Shown here: positions 14,117-26,112 of the stretch, piece by piece
How the letters are laid out: each line of letters begins with the position of its first letter
How positions within the stretch are numbered: the first letter of the stretch is position 1
Origin: Moniliophthora roreri
Taxonomy: Eukaryota > Basidiomycota > Agaricomycetes > Agaricales > Marasmiaceae
Length of the DNA: 64,000 nucleotides
NCBI GenBank assembly: GCA_001466705.2
Contig: LATX02000133.1
Location: 248,001 to 312,000 of the forward strand
Reading direction: 5' to 3'
Notes under the pieces: generated by a model
Database searches by the model: none
What the model was told of the DNA's origin: nothing
What the model saw: the letters and a program-made list of their open reading frames with translations, nothing else
Made by a program: the position numbers and the translations under genes

Positions 14117-16157
14117 ATGTATCATATCGCCATCATCCTGTTCTTCATTCTCGCGGCCACTGTTGCTAGCAGATTTCTCGCTCACCGTCACGCCGTCCAA
14201 AGTGTACTCCGACGCGTTCCGGGTCCCAAGGCTTCATCACGTCTGTGGGGAGAGGAATGGCTGCTGTATCACGCTGAGCCTGGTTCTCAGTATGTCAAGT
14301 GGCACAAACAATATGGGAGGGTCGTCAAGTTCACCGGTGCACTTGGAGTACGACCTTTGATAATCATGTTTCCATTGTTATTAATCATTTTCATTTTCAC
14401 AGCATCATGCTCTATCCATCACAGATCCTCGGGCCATATCCTTTATTTTAGGTGAAGGCACCTATAATTTCCCCAAGCCACATGGTGTCAGAGAATGGTT
14501 CAAGGCGACTCTTGGGCAAGGCATCCTCTGGATAGAAGGTGTGTATTGATCGTTTATCACTCGCAGGCGCTCATGTTTTGCAGGCAAAGAACAGCATGAA
14601 AGACATCGCAGAGCCCTCGCACCAGCTCTAAGGTGACCATCTACAACGTGTTTGATTTCATCTTGGATATCTGATTCATCGTTCAACAGCAAGCAGGCTG
14701 TACGCAAATTCACGCCTATATTCTACGAGACATCTATGAAGATGGCTGTTCAATGGGCTAAGGTTCTCGACAATTCTGCGAGCGATGAGGTCGAGATTGA
14801 GATCACGTCGTGGGCCGGTCGATTTGCGTAGGCCTCCCCTCTTACTCCGCCCTTGACTTCACACTCATGTTCACCTTCTGGCAGCTTGGACACCGTAATT
14901 CGTGCAGCATTCTCTTACGACTTTAACTTTCTCTCAGGCGACCACAAGTCCCTTTTAGACGCTCTTGATGGTCTCACGAACAATGAAAATAAGCTCTCTT
15001 CATTCTACATGCGTGCCTTGTTCTGGATATTCCCTTCGATCCTGTCTATCGGCAAAAAGGGAGAGATGGTCAGGCAGTCGAAGCGGGAGCTAGGCGACAT
15101 TGCGTTGAAGATGTGGAGGGACGCCAAGGTTGCTGGAGATGCCGATGGGAAGAACCTGATGGCTCTCATGCGTGAGTCCATGCCGCGATTTTTCTTGTAT
15201 CTCTGACTGACTCGGATTCACGACAGTCAAAGCCGACTCAGATTCAGGTGGCAAACGTATGACCGAAGAAGAGATCGTCGCTCAAATGCGAACAACTATC
15301 TCCGCTGGTTATGAGACGGTATCTGCGCTTGTCGCTGTAAGTCTGTCACTCCTTCGTCCACCTATCACGTCAAATTGACCCTGACGCCCAGTGGGTACTG
15401 TACGAACTGGCCATTCACCCAAACATCCAAACTCGCCTCCGTGAAGAGATTGTGGCGTCCCGTAGCGGCGAGCTCTCAGCGGACGGGCTCAACAGTCTTC
15501 CGTTCCTTGATGCCGTTCTGAAAGAGACGCTGAGAATGCACCCTCCGATATTGGAGAATCACCACGAGGTACATACCTTTATCCCTCCACTGCTTCCTCC
15601 ATGATCTTTGACTGACATCCTCATTGCCAAGGCGGCGGAAACTACCACTGTTCCCCTCTCCGAACCACTCCCCGGGACCTCCGAAGCTCACCTAATTATA
15701 CCGAAAGGCATTCTTATCGCTATTCCAGTGAATGTTATCCAAACGGAAGAGTGGATTCACGGTGCCGATGCACATCTCTTTCGTCCGCAGAGGTGGCTGG
15801 AAAGGCAAAAAGCGGGGGTGAGACACGAAAGGGAGATTTTCGCGTTTTCTGAGGGGTACGTGTCTTTGTTTCCTCTACCGGCGTCTTGGCTGCATACTAA
15901 CTCGGTGCCAAATAGCCCTCGGGTATGCATCGGAAAAGAATTTGCTTTGACCGAGATCAAGGTGAGGATCTGCGCCACATTCGAGTCCATCACGGTGCTA
16001 ACGGTCAGGACCCACGTAGGCCTTGATGACCGTCCTCCTTCGTCAATTCTCTTTCTCGTGCATACGAGACATTGAACCTTTTCAAAGCTTTGTGGTTCGA
16101 CCTCGGATAAAAGGTCAAGGGCCTAGCTCGTTACCGCTTCTCGTTCGCAGACTCTAG
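14117..16157 (+). CDS. Cytochrome P450 monooxygenase (family unassigned)
   Basis: A microsomal P450 with an N-terminal membrane anchor (MYHIAIILFFILAATVAS) followed by the proline hinge RRVPGPK. Landmarks after splicing are: the C-helix QHERHRRALAPAL near 14590-14630, with a His where many P450s have Trp; the I-helix AGYETVSALVAWVLYE, in the A/G-G-x-E-T-S/V position; the K-helix KETLRMHP with ExxR; and the PERF-like FRPQRWL. The heme loop FSEGPRVCIGKEFALTE crosses an intron and includes the Cys ligand. The last exon (16020-16157) gives PFQSFVVRPRIKG and ends at TAG 16155-16157. Such genes oxidise steroids, fatty acids or secondary metabolites in mushrooms. The substrate is unknown. It lies tail to tail with CYP61, which need not imply a shared pathway. 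Confidence 0.92.
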
Positions 16158-16407
16158 TCTAGTAGTCACTACGGTGTCTGTCCTATTCTCTAGATAACAA
16201 TAAATTCAAAGCAGCAGCGGAGTAGTAGATACGCAAGTGAAGATCAGTATAGTCAAAATGAATCCTCTCCAAAAATGATTAGTGTCGATAGTAAGGTATC
16301 TAGAAGGGATATCCAATGTCGTGCATAGCTGATAGTACATCATCCGAATGAACCCATATCCACTCTTGAAAGCCTGATTCCTGCCATTATTCAAAGCCCA
16401 AGCATAC

Positions 16408-18246
16408 CTATACGTGGTTGCGTGGCGTCAATTTCATGCGGCAGCCGTCCTTGGGGAATAAGGTGGCGATGATCCTACAGATTGAAGGTGGCGGTGAGCA
16501 TTTCGAAATGGGAAAAAAAAATGGAAGAACAGATAGTGCACTTACTCGACTTCGTTACTCAGTGGCGTAATTTCGTGTTCCCAGTCGAACATCACAGCAG
16601 CGGTAGCGAGGACCAAAGCGATGTTCATCGAAGCATATTCGACGGCAATACATCTGTGGGGCCCACTTCCCCAGACAAGGTAATTTTTGGTATTGATGTT
16701 GGCAGAGCTGTTAGGGTCTAGCCAACGGTCTGGATCGAATTTATCGGGCTCCGGGTATACTTCTGGATCATGAAGTGCGTTGTAGAAAGATGGAATGACC
16801 ATGCTGCCTGATGGGACCGTGTACCCGTCGGAGATGGGGAATGCCTTGGTTGTCTTATATGGGACCTAGACCACGGTACTTTGATGAGCCTCCCAGAATC
16901 GAAAGCGAAAAAAAGAAAGAAACGTACCATAGTCACGGGGGGCTTGACTCGTAAGCTTTCCTTCACAACGGCGGCAAGGTAAGGCATTTCATCCATCAAC
17001 TCGAGTGTCAATGGAGCATCGTAGTTTCCTTGGCGGACACGTTCCTGCTCTTCCCGGACTTTGGCCAAGATCTCTGGGTGGTCAGCCAAATGTTGGAAAC
17101 CGTAGATCAAGCCGCTGCTCATGGCATCCTGAGAAGCGAACAGGAATGAGAACACAACCATGGCGATTTCGTGATCGCTAAAGTCCCGTCTGCCTTTGTG
17201 GTTGGGATCCATGCAGATGCGAATCCATTCGTCAATGAGACACTCGGGCTCTGCACCCTTGGCCATAGCAATTTTGCTCTTGCTGGCTGCGAGAGCGAGC
17301 CAATCCATGGCGCACTTGGCAGCCTGCTTAGCCTTGTAGACCTTAGTACCAGGGAGTGCGAAGGGGAAGTTGACGAGCTCGAGGGCTTGAGTAACGGCCC
17401 AATATTTGTCGCTGATCTCCTTGGTGGCGTGCTCGGGAATGTGGTTTCCACAAAAGACACGCAAAGAGGTATCCATATTCAAGTAACGAGCATTCATCAT
17501 GATGGGATTGGCGGTGGGGCTCTTGTCCTTATTGACCCAGTTGGCAAAGTGCTTTCGGGCAATGTCATCCTGAATTTGAAGATACAAGCTAATATTCAAA
17601 GTAAGCAACCATCAGAAGGCCATGCGACGGAAAAACAGGGTACCCGAGTGCCTTGCGGGTGAATAGCAAGTTCAAGATGCGACGGAAATCGACGTGTTCT
17701 TTACCAGTGAGGAAAACCCTTATTCCGGGCACGTCATTAGTGACTCAAAAGCATGCTTAGGGATTGACTTACCAATTTTTGGGGTTGAGAATGGTCTTTG
17801 CAGAGTAGACGAGGCATGGTTCGGCGTATGTCGGCGAGTTCAAGATTTTTCGCGAGTGTTCAGTCGTAGAAGCCATAACGATGAAGCTAAAAGTTCATTA
17901 ATGTTGTTTTGATATCTAAAAGGACCATCATCACGTACATGTTGAAGACACTGAGCGCACTCAGAGCACCAAGCTCCCACTGCTTCATATAGTTCTCGAG
18001 CGAGGGATACATTGAATCGACAAACTTTCCGATGATAGGAATAGTCCACTTGTCACCGGGGAGGTTTCCCTTCTTGTATCGGTACACTGTCTGCTCGATA
18101 ATGAGCAAAGACACGAGTAAGGCAGCTGTCGTGTATAACCAGGTCGCCGACTCTTGTGAGATGAAGGGAAGAAGGGAAGCTGGGTAGTTAAAGGCGGCAT
18201 CTGTCGACGTCGACGCCGGCGACGACGAAGCGTTGTTGAGGGCCAT
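16408..18246 (-). CDS. ERG5: Sterol C-22 desaturase, cytochrome P450 61
   Basis: CYP61 introduces the C22-C23 double bond of ergosterol in the ER membrane. An N-terminal anchor is seen at ATWLYTTAALLVSLLIIEQ. The phrase WTIPIIGKFVDSM is followed by a region diagnostic for ERG5, with RKILNSPTYAEPC, FRRILNLLFTRKALGLYL and FLFASQDAMSSGL. ExxR lies in KESLRVKPPVTMV, then VPSGSMVIPSFYNALHDP, the PERF-like FDPDRWL, and the heme loop NYLVWGSGPHRCIAVEYA. Two positions in that loop are unusual: Trp in place of the usual first Phe, and Ala in place of Gly two residues after the Cys ligand. The last exon (from about 16486 down to 16408) begins IIATLFPKDGCRMKL. Start at 18246; about 520 residues. Confidence 0.9.
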
Positions 18247-19190
18247 ATGATGAGGGTAGAGACTAGAGGGTATGCTCAGGGTGGCATGTTTGGTTCATTT
18301 TTATTCGTTATATGGCCTGATTTCTTTTGTGACCAATCAGGATCAATTCGGACTTGAAGCGCCTGGCTCAAGCGCCGGACTACCGATGTTCCCCCAGCCT
18401 TATTAGCCATATCAGAATTTGGGTGGCGTACTGGTTGTCTTCGAAGGCGTTCAATATCCGATTGGATATTTGATTTTTCTGACTGAAAGGTACTTCCGCG
18501 ATCGGCACCTAGACAAGTTCCGTTTCCCGAACCTCGATATAGCAAGTTATACAACTGCCAGGCCCCCTGAAAGCCCAGGGGGTCGTGTACCGTGAACCGT
18601 TTGCAATGTCGGACAAAAAGGTGGCGCGAGTAGGCTGATGGTTGCGGGGTGCTATGTCATTTCTTGATGCAATGGAGCTTTTCGTAAATGGGGTTCAGTG
18701 TTCAAAGTTCTAGCTTGTACATTGCCAATATTCGTACACACGTGTGACGATCAGCTGAATAACCCTTTATCCACTCGACTTTGGTCACCTCTTTTGCTCC
18801 AGTCTCGAAACCTCACTATCTAGAGCGCTGCAGGCTGCGAAAACCAGGAGCCGTTTGAAAGCTGGTTTTCGCCTGAAAGTCGGACATTTTTGGTACCCAC
18901 AGGGTGTCGGGCAAAAAGATGGTCTGAGTCATGGGACAATCTAATAACGTTCGGAAAATCAGTTACAGCTGTTCCTGTAAACCGTTGAGGGCCACGAGTA
19001 CTATCCCCACAAGTAACTCCGGTCATGCGGAACAGTCGCCGGAACGCGCTGAAAGTCACATGATCGCGTGTCGCGTAATTGTTGAACGCGAATGTCACAC
19101 GCGTGACAACAATTCCTTGTATTCTGTTCTGCCATTTACTCCACATCTGTTTAGTTCTATCTACATCTTCTTGAATATTGCAGAGTCTTC
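18247..19190. other. Divergent promoter region between ERG5 and spc7
   Basis: About 0.94 kb with no supported gene. It lies between two genes transcribed away from each other, so it should contain both promoters. It holds the perfect inverted repeat listed at 18837-18872. Confidence 0.5.
18837..18872. repeat. Perfect 11-bp inverted repeat with 14-bp spacer
   Basis: GCGAAAACCAG at 18837-18847 is matched exactly by its reverse complement CTGGTTTTCGC at 18862-18872. The position in the divergent promoter region suggests a binding site for a dimeric factor or a hairpin, but nothing more is visible. Confidence 0.5.
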
Positions 19191-22100
19191 ATGGTCGTCA
19201 GCAATGATAGGCTCAGCAGGCGCAAGTCAATCGCAGCTCCTCAAGCGTCAAGTGGCTTGAAGCCAACAGATACTCGAAGGAAGCGGAGGGCTCACAGTAT
19301 CGCGCCGGGTAAAATCATCAGTCCTTTGTCTCGATCTCGGCAGTCTTTGGTGCGTGGTGATACTCTGAAATCATTCTATATGCTTATTTCACCCTTTCAG
19401 GGTCCAATAAAAGGCATCTTGAAAGGCGTGAAACGACTTTCAGAAGCAACTTCTACTTCCTCCAGTCAACCGCAGACTCTGGATGAAACGCAATCTATGG
19501 ACTTTACCCAGGTCGACTCTTCCCAGCCAATCGAAAACACCTCTCGTCAATCCATGGCTCGTCGCGTCAGTTTCTACGACTATGCTCACGTTCGATTATT
19601 CGAGAGGAATCACACATCCAGTTCAGCAGGTTCATTGGAATCTCCAGGACCACCTTCGTCCGACGACGGCCCACCCAATTCACACGAACCCCAGACACCT
19701 ACACCCGTGAATGACGAGAACGCGTATCCAGGCGCGCCTAACCAACGTCGCTCTCTTCGTTTCTCCACAGCTGTCTCGGACATGGACATGACCTCTGCGA
19801 GTGCTGGAGGGTTCCTCAATGATGACGAGTCGGCTCTTCTCGACGAGGAACTCGAATTATCAGACGAAGACGACGCAATGGATGTAACCGATGTCCATGG
19901 CCACGTTGTCCGTAAACGGTCTCTTTCAATGGGCGGGAAGCGTGCACCTCTGTCGCAGATATCTTCCAATCCGCCTGACGAGGGTGAGCCTTCCTCAGAT
20001 GGCCCACATTCGCGATTCGCAGAAGAAGCCTCTCAATCATTCATGTCGGAGCAGTCTGTGAATAGTGACCAATCCGGCATGGAGTACACAATTCCTCTCA
20101 ATCAGGCCCTGCGTCCTGCTCAGCAAGACGAAGCATGGCTTGCACTTGTTAAAGTAACTCATTCGGGTCAAGCTGGCTCAGAGGAGGCATCTTTGGACAT
20201 TGATGATGTCGATATCACTGGAGAGGATATGGACCTCGATAGTCCCGTTAAACAGCCCTCGAGGCCCGGCACGAGCGGCGACGATTCCATGTCCGACGGG
20301 AGCTTTGATATCGATGGTGCTGATGACGGGAATGAGACAATCAACGTCAGCAAAGTCTTGGGCAGGTTCAGCTTTGGCGATCACACAAGGCGGAGTAGTA
20401 TTAGTGTTGGAGTGTTGGGTGGTGATGATGGAAACGAGAGCAGGAATGTGAACGCCAGCAGGATACTTCCAAGGTTCAGCTTCAGTGACCGCACCAGGCA
20501 GAGTGTTGGTGGCTATGGTGACGATTCTGCCATGGAAGAGTCAGAGGTTTATGGTGAGATTGGTGCTCTGGCAATGTCTACACCACGACCTAGTGTACTA
20601 CCACCAAACGAACCGTCGTCGCCGTTACCAGAAGAAGAGAATGAAGTTCAACCAGAACTGGAACCCGTACCATCACCCGAAGCTACCGTAGAACCTCATC
20701 CGCCTCAAGCTTCCGGAATACCGCCACCCAAAGTCTTCTCACATCCAAAGTCTATCCCGAAACCAACTAACCGTCCACCATCTCCAAAGAAAATCCCGGT
20801 TTTCACGCCCAAGTCGCCTGGTAAATCCGCCCCGAAAGGGTTCTCTGCTGCGTTCGCACCTCCCGTCACGAAACCTACACCCAAAAAGCCTTCATCTGCG
20901 ACATCTACATTGACATCTACACCAAGCGTAAGCACCGTCCCCGAGAAACGACCACACAGCGCTGAGGATAAGGACGCTGAGAAGCCCAGCCCTGCAAAAC
21001 GCCAAGCCCTCGCCAATCGATGGACGAACGCGACTACGACAACTCAACAACCTGCAGCAAATACCTCGCAAACTGAGTCACCTGCACCGAGGCCGCTTTC
21101 GCCAGCCAAGAAAGCAATCTTCCAAGCGCCGGCTTCCTCGACATCGACTACATCCTCGATTAGGCGGCCTTCAGGGTACTTTGCTCGTAGGAAGAGTTTG
21201 GCTGTGGGTCTTGGAGGAGCAGCGACTCCGGTTGCTGACGATCAGCCGTCCGTTGCACCAGCATCACCCAAGAAGAAAGCCGGTGTAGGTCTTGGAATTG
21301 GGAGGGCCAGTGTAGGGTCGGCCGGGTCAGCCGATGCATGGAAGAGGTTTGATAGGGATGCTGAACCTATTACCACTGGTAATCGGAAAGGGAAGGAGAG
21401 GGCTGTGGAGCCGGGAGTCGAACAGGGGCATGCTCCTTCGCCTGTACGAACACCCAGCCCGGTTCGAGCATCTCCCGTTCCTTCACCTAAACCTCAACCC
21501 CCAGCAAAATCTACGCACGATGAAGAACCGGAAGCAGGCCCGTCGACATCGACCCAAGTGGTGGACCTCTCAGCGCTTTTAGAGCCTGGTGAGGAGTTAT
21601 ACAATGATAACCTGATGGAGACGGATTTAGTTGCGACTGAGCAGTGGAGAGAGGGCGTTGCGCACGAAGGTGTTGGGCCAGATGATGAGGACATTGTAAG
21701 TTCTCTCTCGTTCCCGTTCTTTGAACATGACCTACTGACGTTCTACCTTGCTAGCCCACAATAACAATCGAACAGTTCTTTGAGATGACTGGCATCAAGT
21801 TCATGGATGAGCTCACTGCACCTCGAAAGTCGATACATCCTTCTCAGCTAAAGCGACAGCCACGACCGCCTGCGGAAATCCCACTAGCGGAATATGCTGT
21901 GGCTATGGGTATTGACGTTCCTCAGCTTACATTGTATTCCCGCGTTTCGAAGGATCTGGAAGCATGGATGGAGCAGAGCAAGGTTATCTTTGAGCAAGCG
22001 GAAGAGGAGGCTGCAAAGATGACGCCAGAATTGTTTGTGGAGTACTCAAGGGTTGATGAGGAAGGCCAACAAGAGTTACTGGTGAGATTCCTTTCTGTGT

Positions 22101-23539
22101 TCTCGGTGATTATAATTTGCTCATAGAGTCCTAAAGCACCAACTAAGTCTTATCCGGACGAATACCCGACTTTTGGCCAAGGCGGATTGGTACGAGTGGA
22201 AGCATCAGTGGATAGAGGGCTTGAAGGCCACGGCCCAGGAGAGCTTTATGAATCTCGAGAGTGTGAGTACTTTGATGAGTAGAACTTTTCTTGGAGGCTG
22301 ACAATGAGTCCATCACAGGATGCCAGAGTACTTGAGCAGCTCAAACATAAGGCCGACGAACTCGTACCGGCTCTTCAACAGGAATACGACGAGATCATGC
22401 GTGAGCTTGAGCGGGAACAGGCGGAGGTGGCTGAGCTTGAGCAATGTGACCACGATTATTTGAATGAGTTGAAGACTTCGATTGCGGAACAAAGGTATGT
22501 TATTGTTGCCCTTCCCTTGTTCTGCTTTCAAGTGTCTCACATCATGTTTCCTGTTACCAGTGTTGAGGTAGATTCTCTGAAGAATGAACTCAAAGAGGGC
22601 AACGACCAGCTCAAGTGGTTGGAGGAACGACTAGAAGAGCTCGAGTCACAAAAGCGAGAAGCAACCAGTGCGATTGCCGAGGCTGATCGGTTCCTGCAAA
22701 TTCAGAAGAACAGCACGCATGCAGAAGTACTACGCCTCAGAGGTATGGTATCGCCCGCATAGGTTGTTTCACTTGCTGAACATCAGTGTAGATGAGCTCG
22801 AGGCATTGGAAAACCTTCACATGTTCCGCGTCTGTAAGGTGAACGCCAACCTGTTCGAGTACGTTCATGCATCGCGCTTCCGCGTCACCATACCATGCAA
22901 GAACTACATTCCCCTTGTCGAGAAAGTGGATATCAGTAGGATGCCTGATGCGCGAAGCAAGCTCAAGGACGACTTTCCGCGATTGAGCGATTTCTTGCTG
23001 ATGGGAGCCAAGCAGTTGGTACGCGACGCGGACGTTAGCTCGACAAGACAGGTGGGTATTATTCTGATGATTGAGACACACACAATTGACGGCGTTGGCA
23101 GATCGTTCACCTGCTTAATGGTTACTGGTCATCGTGTACACAGCTTCGGGGCCAGTTAATGCACCTTTCTGTGAAGTATCCGGTAGAAATTGAGGTTCCG
23201 CGGTCATTATCGGGGAAACTATTGTTCAAGGCGAACGCAGCTGTGCTATTCCCTTCAGTCAAGGGAAAGGCCATCATATCATTTGTCTTTGACGCGGATA
23301 GCTACTCGCGATGGCCAGCGTCGATTAGCTCATTACGGTGCGAAGTTGGAGTGGCATATGGAAGTCTAGAGTGCGTGCACCTCGTTCCGACTCGTCAACT
23401 GATATCTGACTAGTTGTGCTCTAGTGGTCAAGCCATTCTTAACGCTGTTCAAGAAAGACTTAGTCAAGCTACCCCTTCGGATAACTATGCCTGTTTACTA
23501 GACGCCTGCATCGAGGCTCAAGAGCAGTGTGGGAGGTGA
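19191..23539 (+). CDS. spc7: Kinetochore scaffold protein Spc7/KNL1
   Basis: Outer-kinetochore scaffold of the KMN network, which recruits the checkpoint kinase partners Bub1/Bub3 and protein phosphatase 1. The N-terminal half is disordered and carries RRVSF, a classical RVxF PP1-docking motif, and nearby KGILKG, similar to the SILK motif. Four MELT-like elements were seen: MDFT, MDMT, MDVT and VDIT. The second half begins after a short intron near 21700 with EQFFEMTGIKFMDELT, the signature opening of the conserved Spc7 domain. A long coiled coil follows (about 22300-22750), then the RWD-like C-terminal domain (FRVTIPCKNYIP through FVFDADSY), ending at TGA 23537-23539. At least eight exons. 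The start at 19191 gives a basic N terminus with RRKS and RKRR, as expected. Confidence 0.9.
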
Positions 23540-24168
23540 TTTACTCGTCATCTGATTTTTATTTGCTATGGGGGTTTTGTTTCCTGGCCGTCCCTTTGCT
23601 AATGCACATTATTTACAATTCTTCTTCCGCATATACCTTGTCTATGTACGTAGTGTATCTTGTAATTTGCAATCCCATGTTCAACGAGGACTTTCTTGGA
23701 CAGCCAGCCACCGGCCCAAACAAAGTCCTCTCCTTCGGGAGATGAGCTCGCTTCTAAGTGCAGTCAGTGGCTGGCAGCTGTTCTCTTGTGGGACCCGGTG
23801 CGTTACATACCTAGGTAAAACCTCAGGTTTGAGGAGGTCTCGCTTGCTCTTGGCGGGTGCATCGCTTCAAGTTTCTTTACCCTCTAGAACTTGATCTTGA
23901 TGCAACAACTTCAGGCAGTCCTTCTCCCGCGGAGAATCAACCAATTGGATCAATTTGCAGGCTTGACGCCATATTTCCAGAACAGCGAGCACTGTCGTGT
24001 TTGTATTGACCTCTTTTATCAGCTATTGATAATCATTCAGAAGGCGAGTCCGAACAGTTCGAACCATGCTGAGATCCAAGCACAGGCATATGACGAGACT
24101 ACTTTGCCGTCCCCAAGTAAATTGACAAGGCACACAAGCTCTTCCTCCCTCACCTCAACTTTCGGAAT
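23540..24168. other. Intergenic, nothing recognised
   Basis: About 630 bases between spc7 and the reductase gene. Short open frames only. Confidence 0.5.
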
Positions 24169-25534
24169 ATGGAAAGTCAACCGTCTGCACGTCCATACAG
24201 GGTTCTGGTATGTACTCGTTACGAAAAACTTCCGATCCGAATGACACACCTCTCTAGATCACTGGCGTAACTGGATATGTGGCAGCCCACATTGCGCAAA
24301 GAGCACTCGACAGTGGTTACCTCGTTCGGGGGTGAGTACGGTCCAAATACCTATAGTATCTTAGGATTGACGTTCCTTCAAGATCCGTTCGGTCTCAAGT
24401 CAAAGCAGCAGCCATTAAGGAGCTGTTCTCGTCTTACGGCGATAAGTTCGAAACAGTTCTCATTCCTGACATTGTGTCTGGAGATCTCTCTCAGGCTTTG
24501 CAAGGTACCTACCTAGTGACTGCTGCTCTGTCGGCGGAATGCTAACGACCAACAAAGGTGTCTCTGCAGTGGTTCACGTTGCGTCGCCTGTGATTTTCGG
24601 ACCAGTTTCGAACCCAAAGTCTCAGCTGCTTGATCCCGCTGTTGAAGGAATTCTGAATGTCATGCACGCGGCACATCGGGCAGGTGTGAAACGGATTATC
24701 TTGACATCAAGTTTGGGTGTGGTATTGAACAAGAGCATCGGAGGTATTTGCTCGCAACTTTCTGTTTATCGAAATATTGAATGCATTAAAGGACCATGGG
24801 TAGACCGAACATACGGTCCTGATGACTGGTGAATGCACGTACACTGTCTGCGCTGTGTCGCAGTACTTAATACCATTCATTCTCATAAGGAATTCCATCA
24901 CATATGAAGAAGCTCTCAGCGGCAATCTCCTTCCAATCGAAATCTATGCCTGTTCCAAAACTTTGCAAGAAAAGGCCGCGTGGTCTTTCGTAGAAGACCA
25001 TCCAGAAATGGAACTCACAACCATAATTCGTATGTTCATACCCTTTTCTAGACATCAACATACTTATGAGCCTTTCAAGCACCTATGCTTGTTGGTCCCG
25101 CAATTCAACCGTTGCAGTCAATGGACTCGTTGAATGATACGGCCGTAGTCATTTGGGATATGATCGGGAAAGGTATTCTCCATCCTGATGCCCTCCCATA
25201 TTACTGCGATGTGAGAGATGCTGCAACCGTCCATATCGAGGCGTTGACCAAAAAGACTGTCATTGGTAAACGTTTACTGGCGGGGAAAGAGAGGGGTTCT
25301 ATTTGGAAAGCAGCCAAGATTATCACTGAGCGAAGGCCTGAACTCGCCCAAGCGGGTAGGCTTCCTTCTCTTCCACCAGTCGACCCGACAGCTGGGCTAC
25401 CTGTTTGCACACTTGACACTTCGATCGTCGATAAAGAATTGGGAGTCAAGTTCAGGTCATTCGAGGAATCCGTTCTTGACATGGTGGATCATCTTTTGTC
25501 GGTTGAGGCGAAGTTGAAGCGAGCTGGGAAGTAA
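24169..25534 (+). CDS. NAD(P)-dependent extended short-chain reductase (CCR/DFR-like)
   Basis: An extended SDR-fold oxidoreductase similar to cinnamoyl-CoA reductase and dihydroflavonol 4-reductase; the fungal relatives reduce aldehydes or ketones on diverse substrates. The start at 24169 (MESQPSARPYRVL) is followed by an intron that splices directly into ITGVTGYVAAHIAQ, the TGxxGxxA nucleotide-binding loop. VVHVASPV and RIILTSS follow, then the catalytic YACSK (Y-x3-K) near 24940-24960. The dinucleotide-domain phrase YYCDVRDAATVHIEAL comes next, and the C terminus is VLDMVDHLLSVEAKL. About six exons. The substrate is unknown and no neighbour indicates a pathway. Confidence 0.88.
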
Positions 25535-26112
25535 TACGTGTCTTTCAGTGTCCTGTGACTTAGGCTACGAGTCCGAGTTTACGAGGATTCAACGAGGATT
25601 CGTCTTCTTCTGCCGATTTTTTCCTTATACGGAAGGTATAAGATGAGCGGGAGTTTCCCAGGCTTTCCCCTACCCTTTTTAGCAACAATGATATCCTAAT
25701 CCTGAACCCTAACCACCTAATCTCTGATGCATAACTCCCAACTCCCAACGTCTACCTCTAACCTACCCCGGCTTCGCGCCAATGCTCCGAATCCAAAAGA
25801 GTCGCGTGGCAAATATGTACCGCAAGTGGGCTATGGATTTTGAAAGAGTGCTGCATCTGGTCGGCGGGTTGGTTTCTCTTCATGGTCTATCCCGGCTGAA
25901 CAGGTTGTCGGGTAGCATTACCTCTCCAGATCTTTAGAATATTTCATCTTTTCTCGCTCTATACTCCAAATCACTCTGACATGCCTTAATGACTCCAGGG
26001 TTCAAGAAAAAGTTTATTGGATCCAATGTTTCTAGAACGTGACTGCAGTCTACTGTACTTACTATGACGCAAATGTGCTGAATGTTCTAATTACTAAGGA
26101 CCAAATGGGATA
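25535..26112. other. Intergenic between convergent genes, nothing recognised
   Basis: The 3' flanks of the reductase and asparagine synthetase genes face each other here. No gene was seen. Confidence 0.5.

Noticed and set aside
14117..18246. The two P450 genes as a biosynthetic cluster
   Set aside because: One is the housekeeping sterol enzyme ERG5; tail-to-tail adjacency alone does not support a shared pathway.
25680..25720. CCCTAACC-like phrase suggesting telomeric repeat
   Set aside because: Only isolated single copies occur, with no tandem array.
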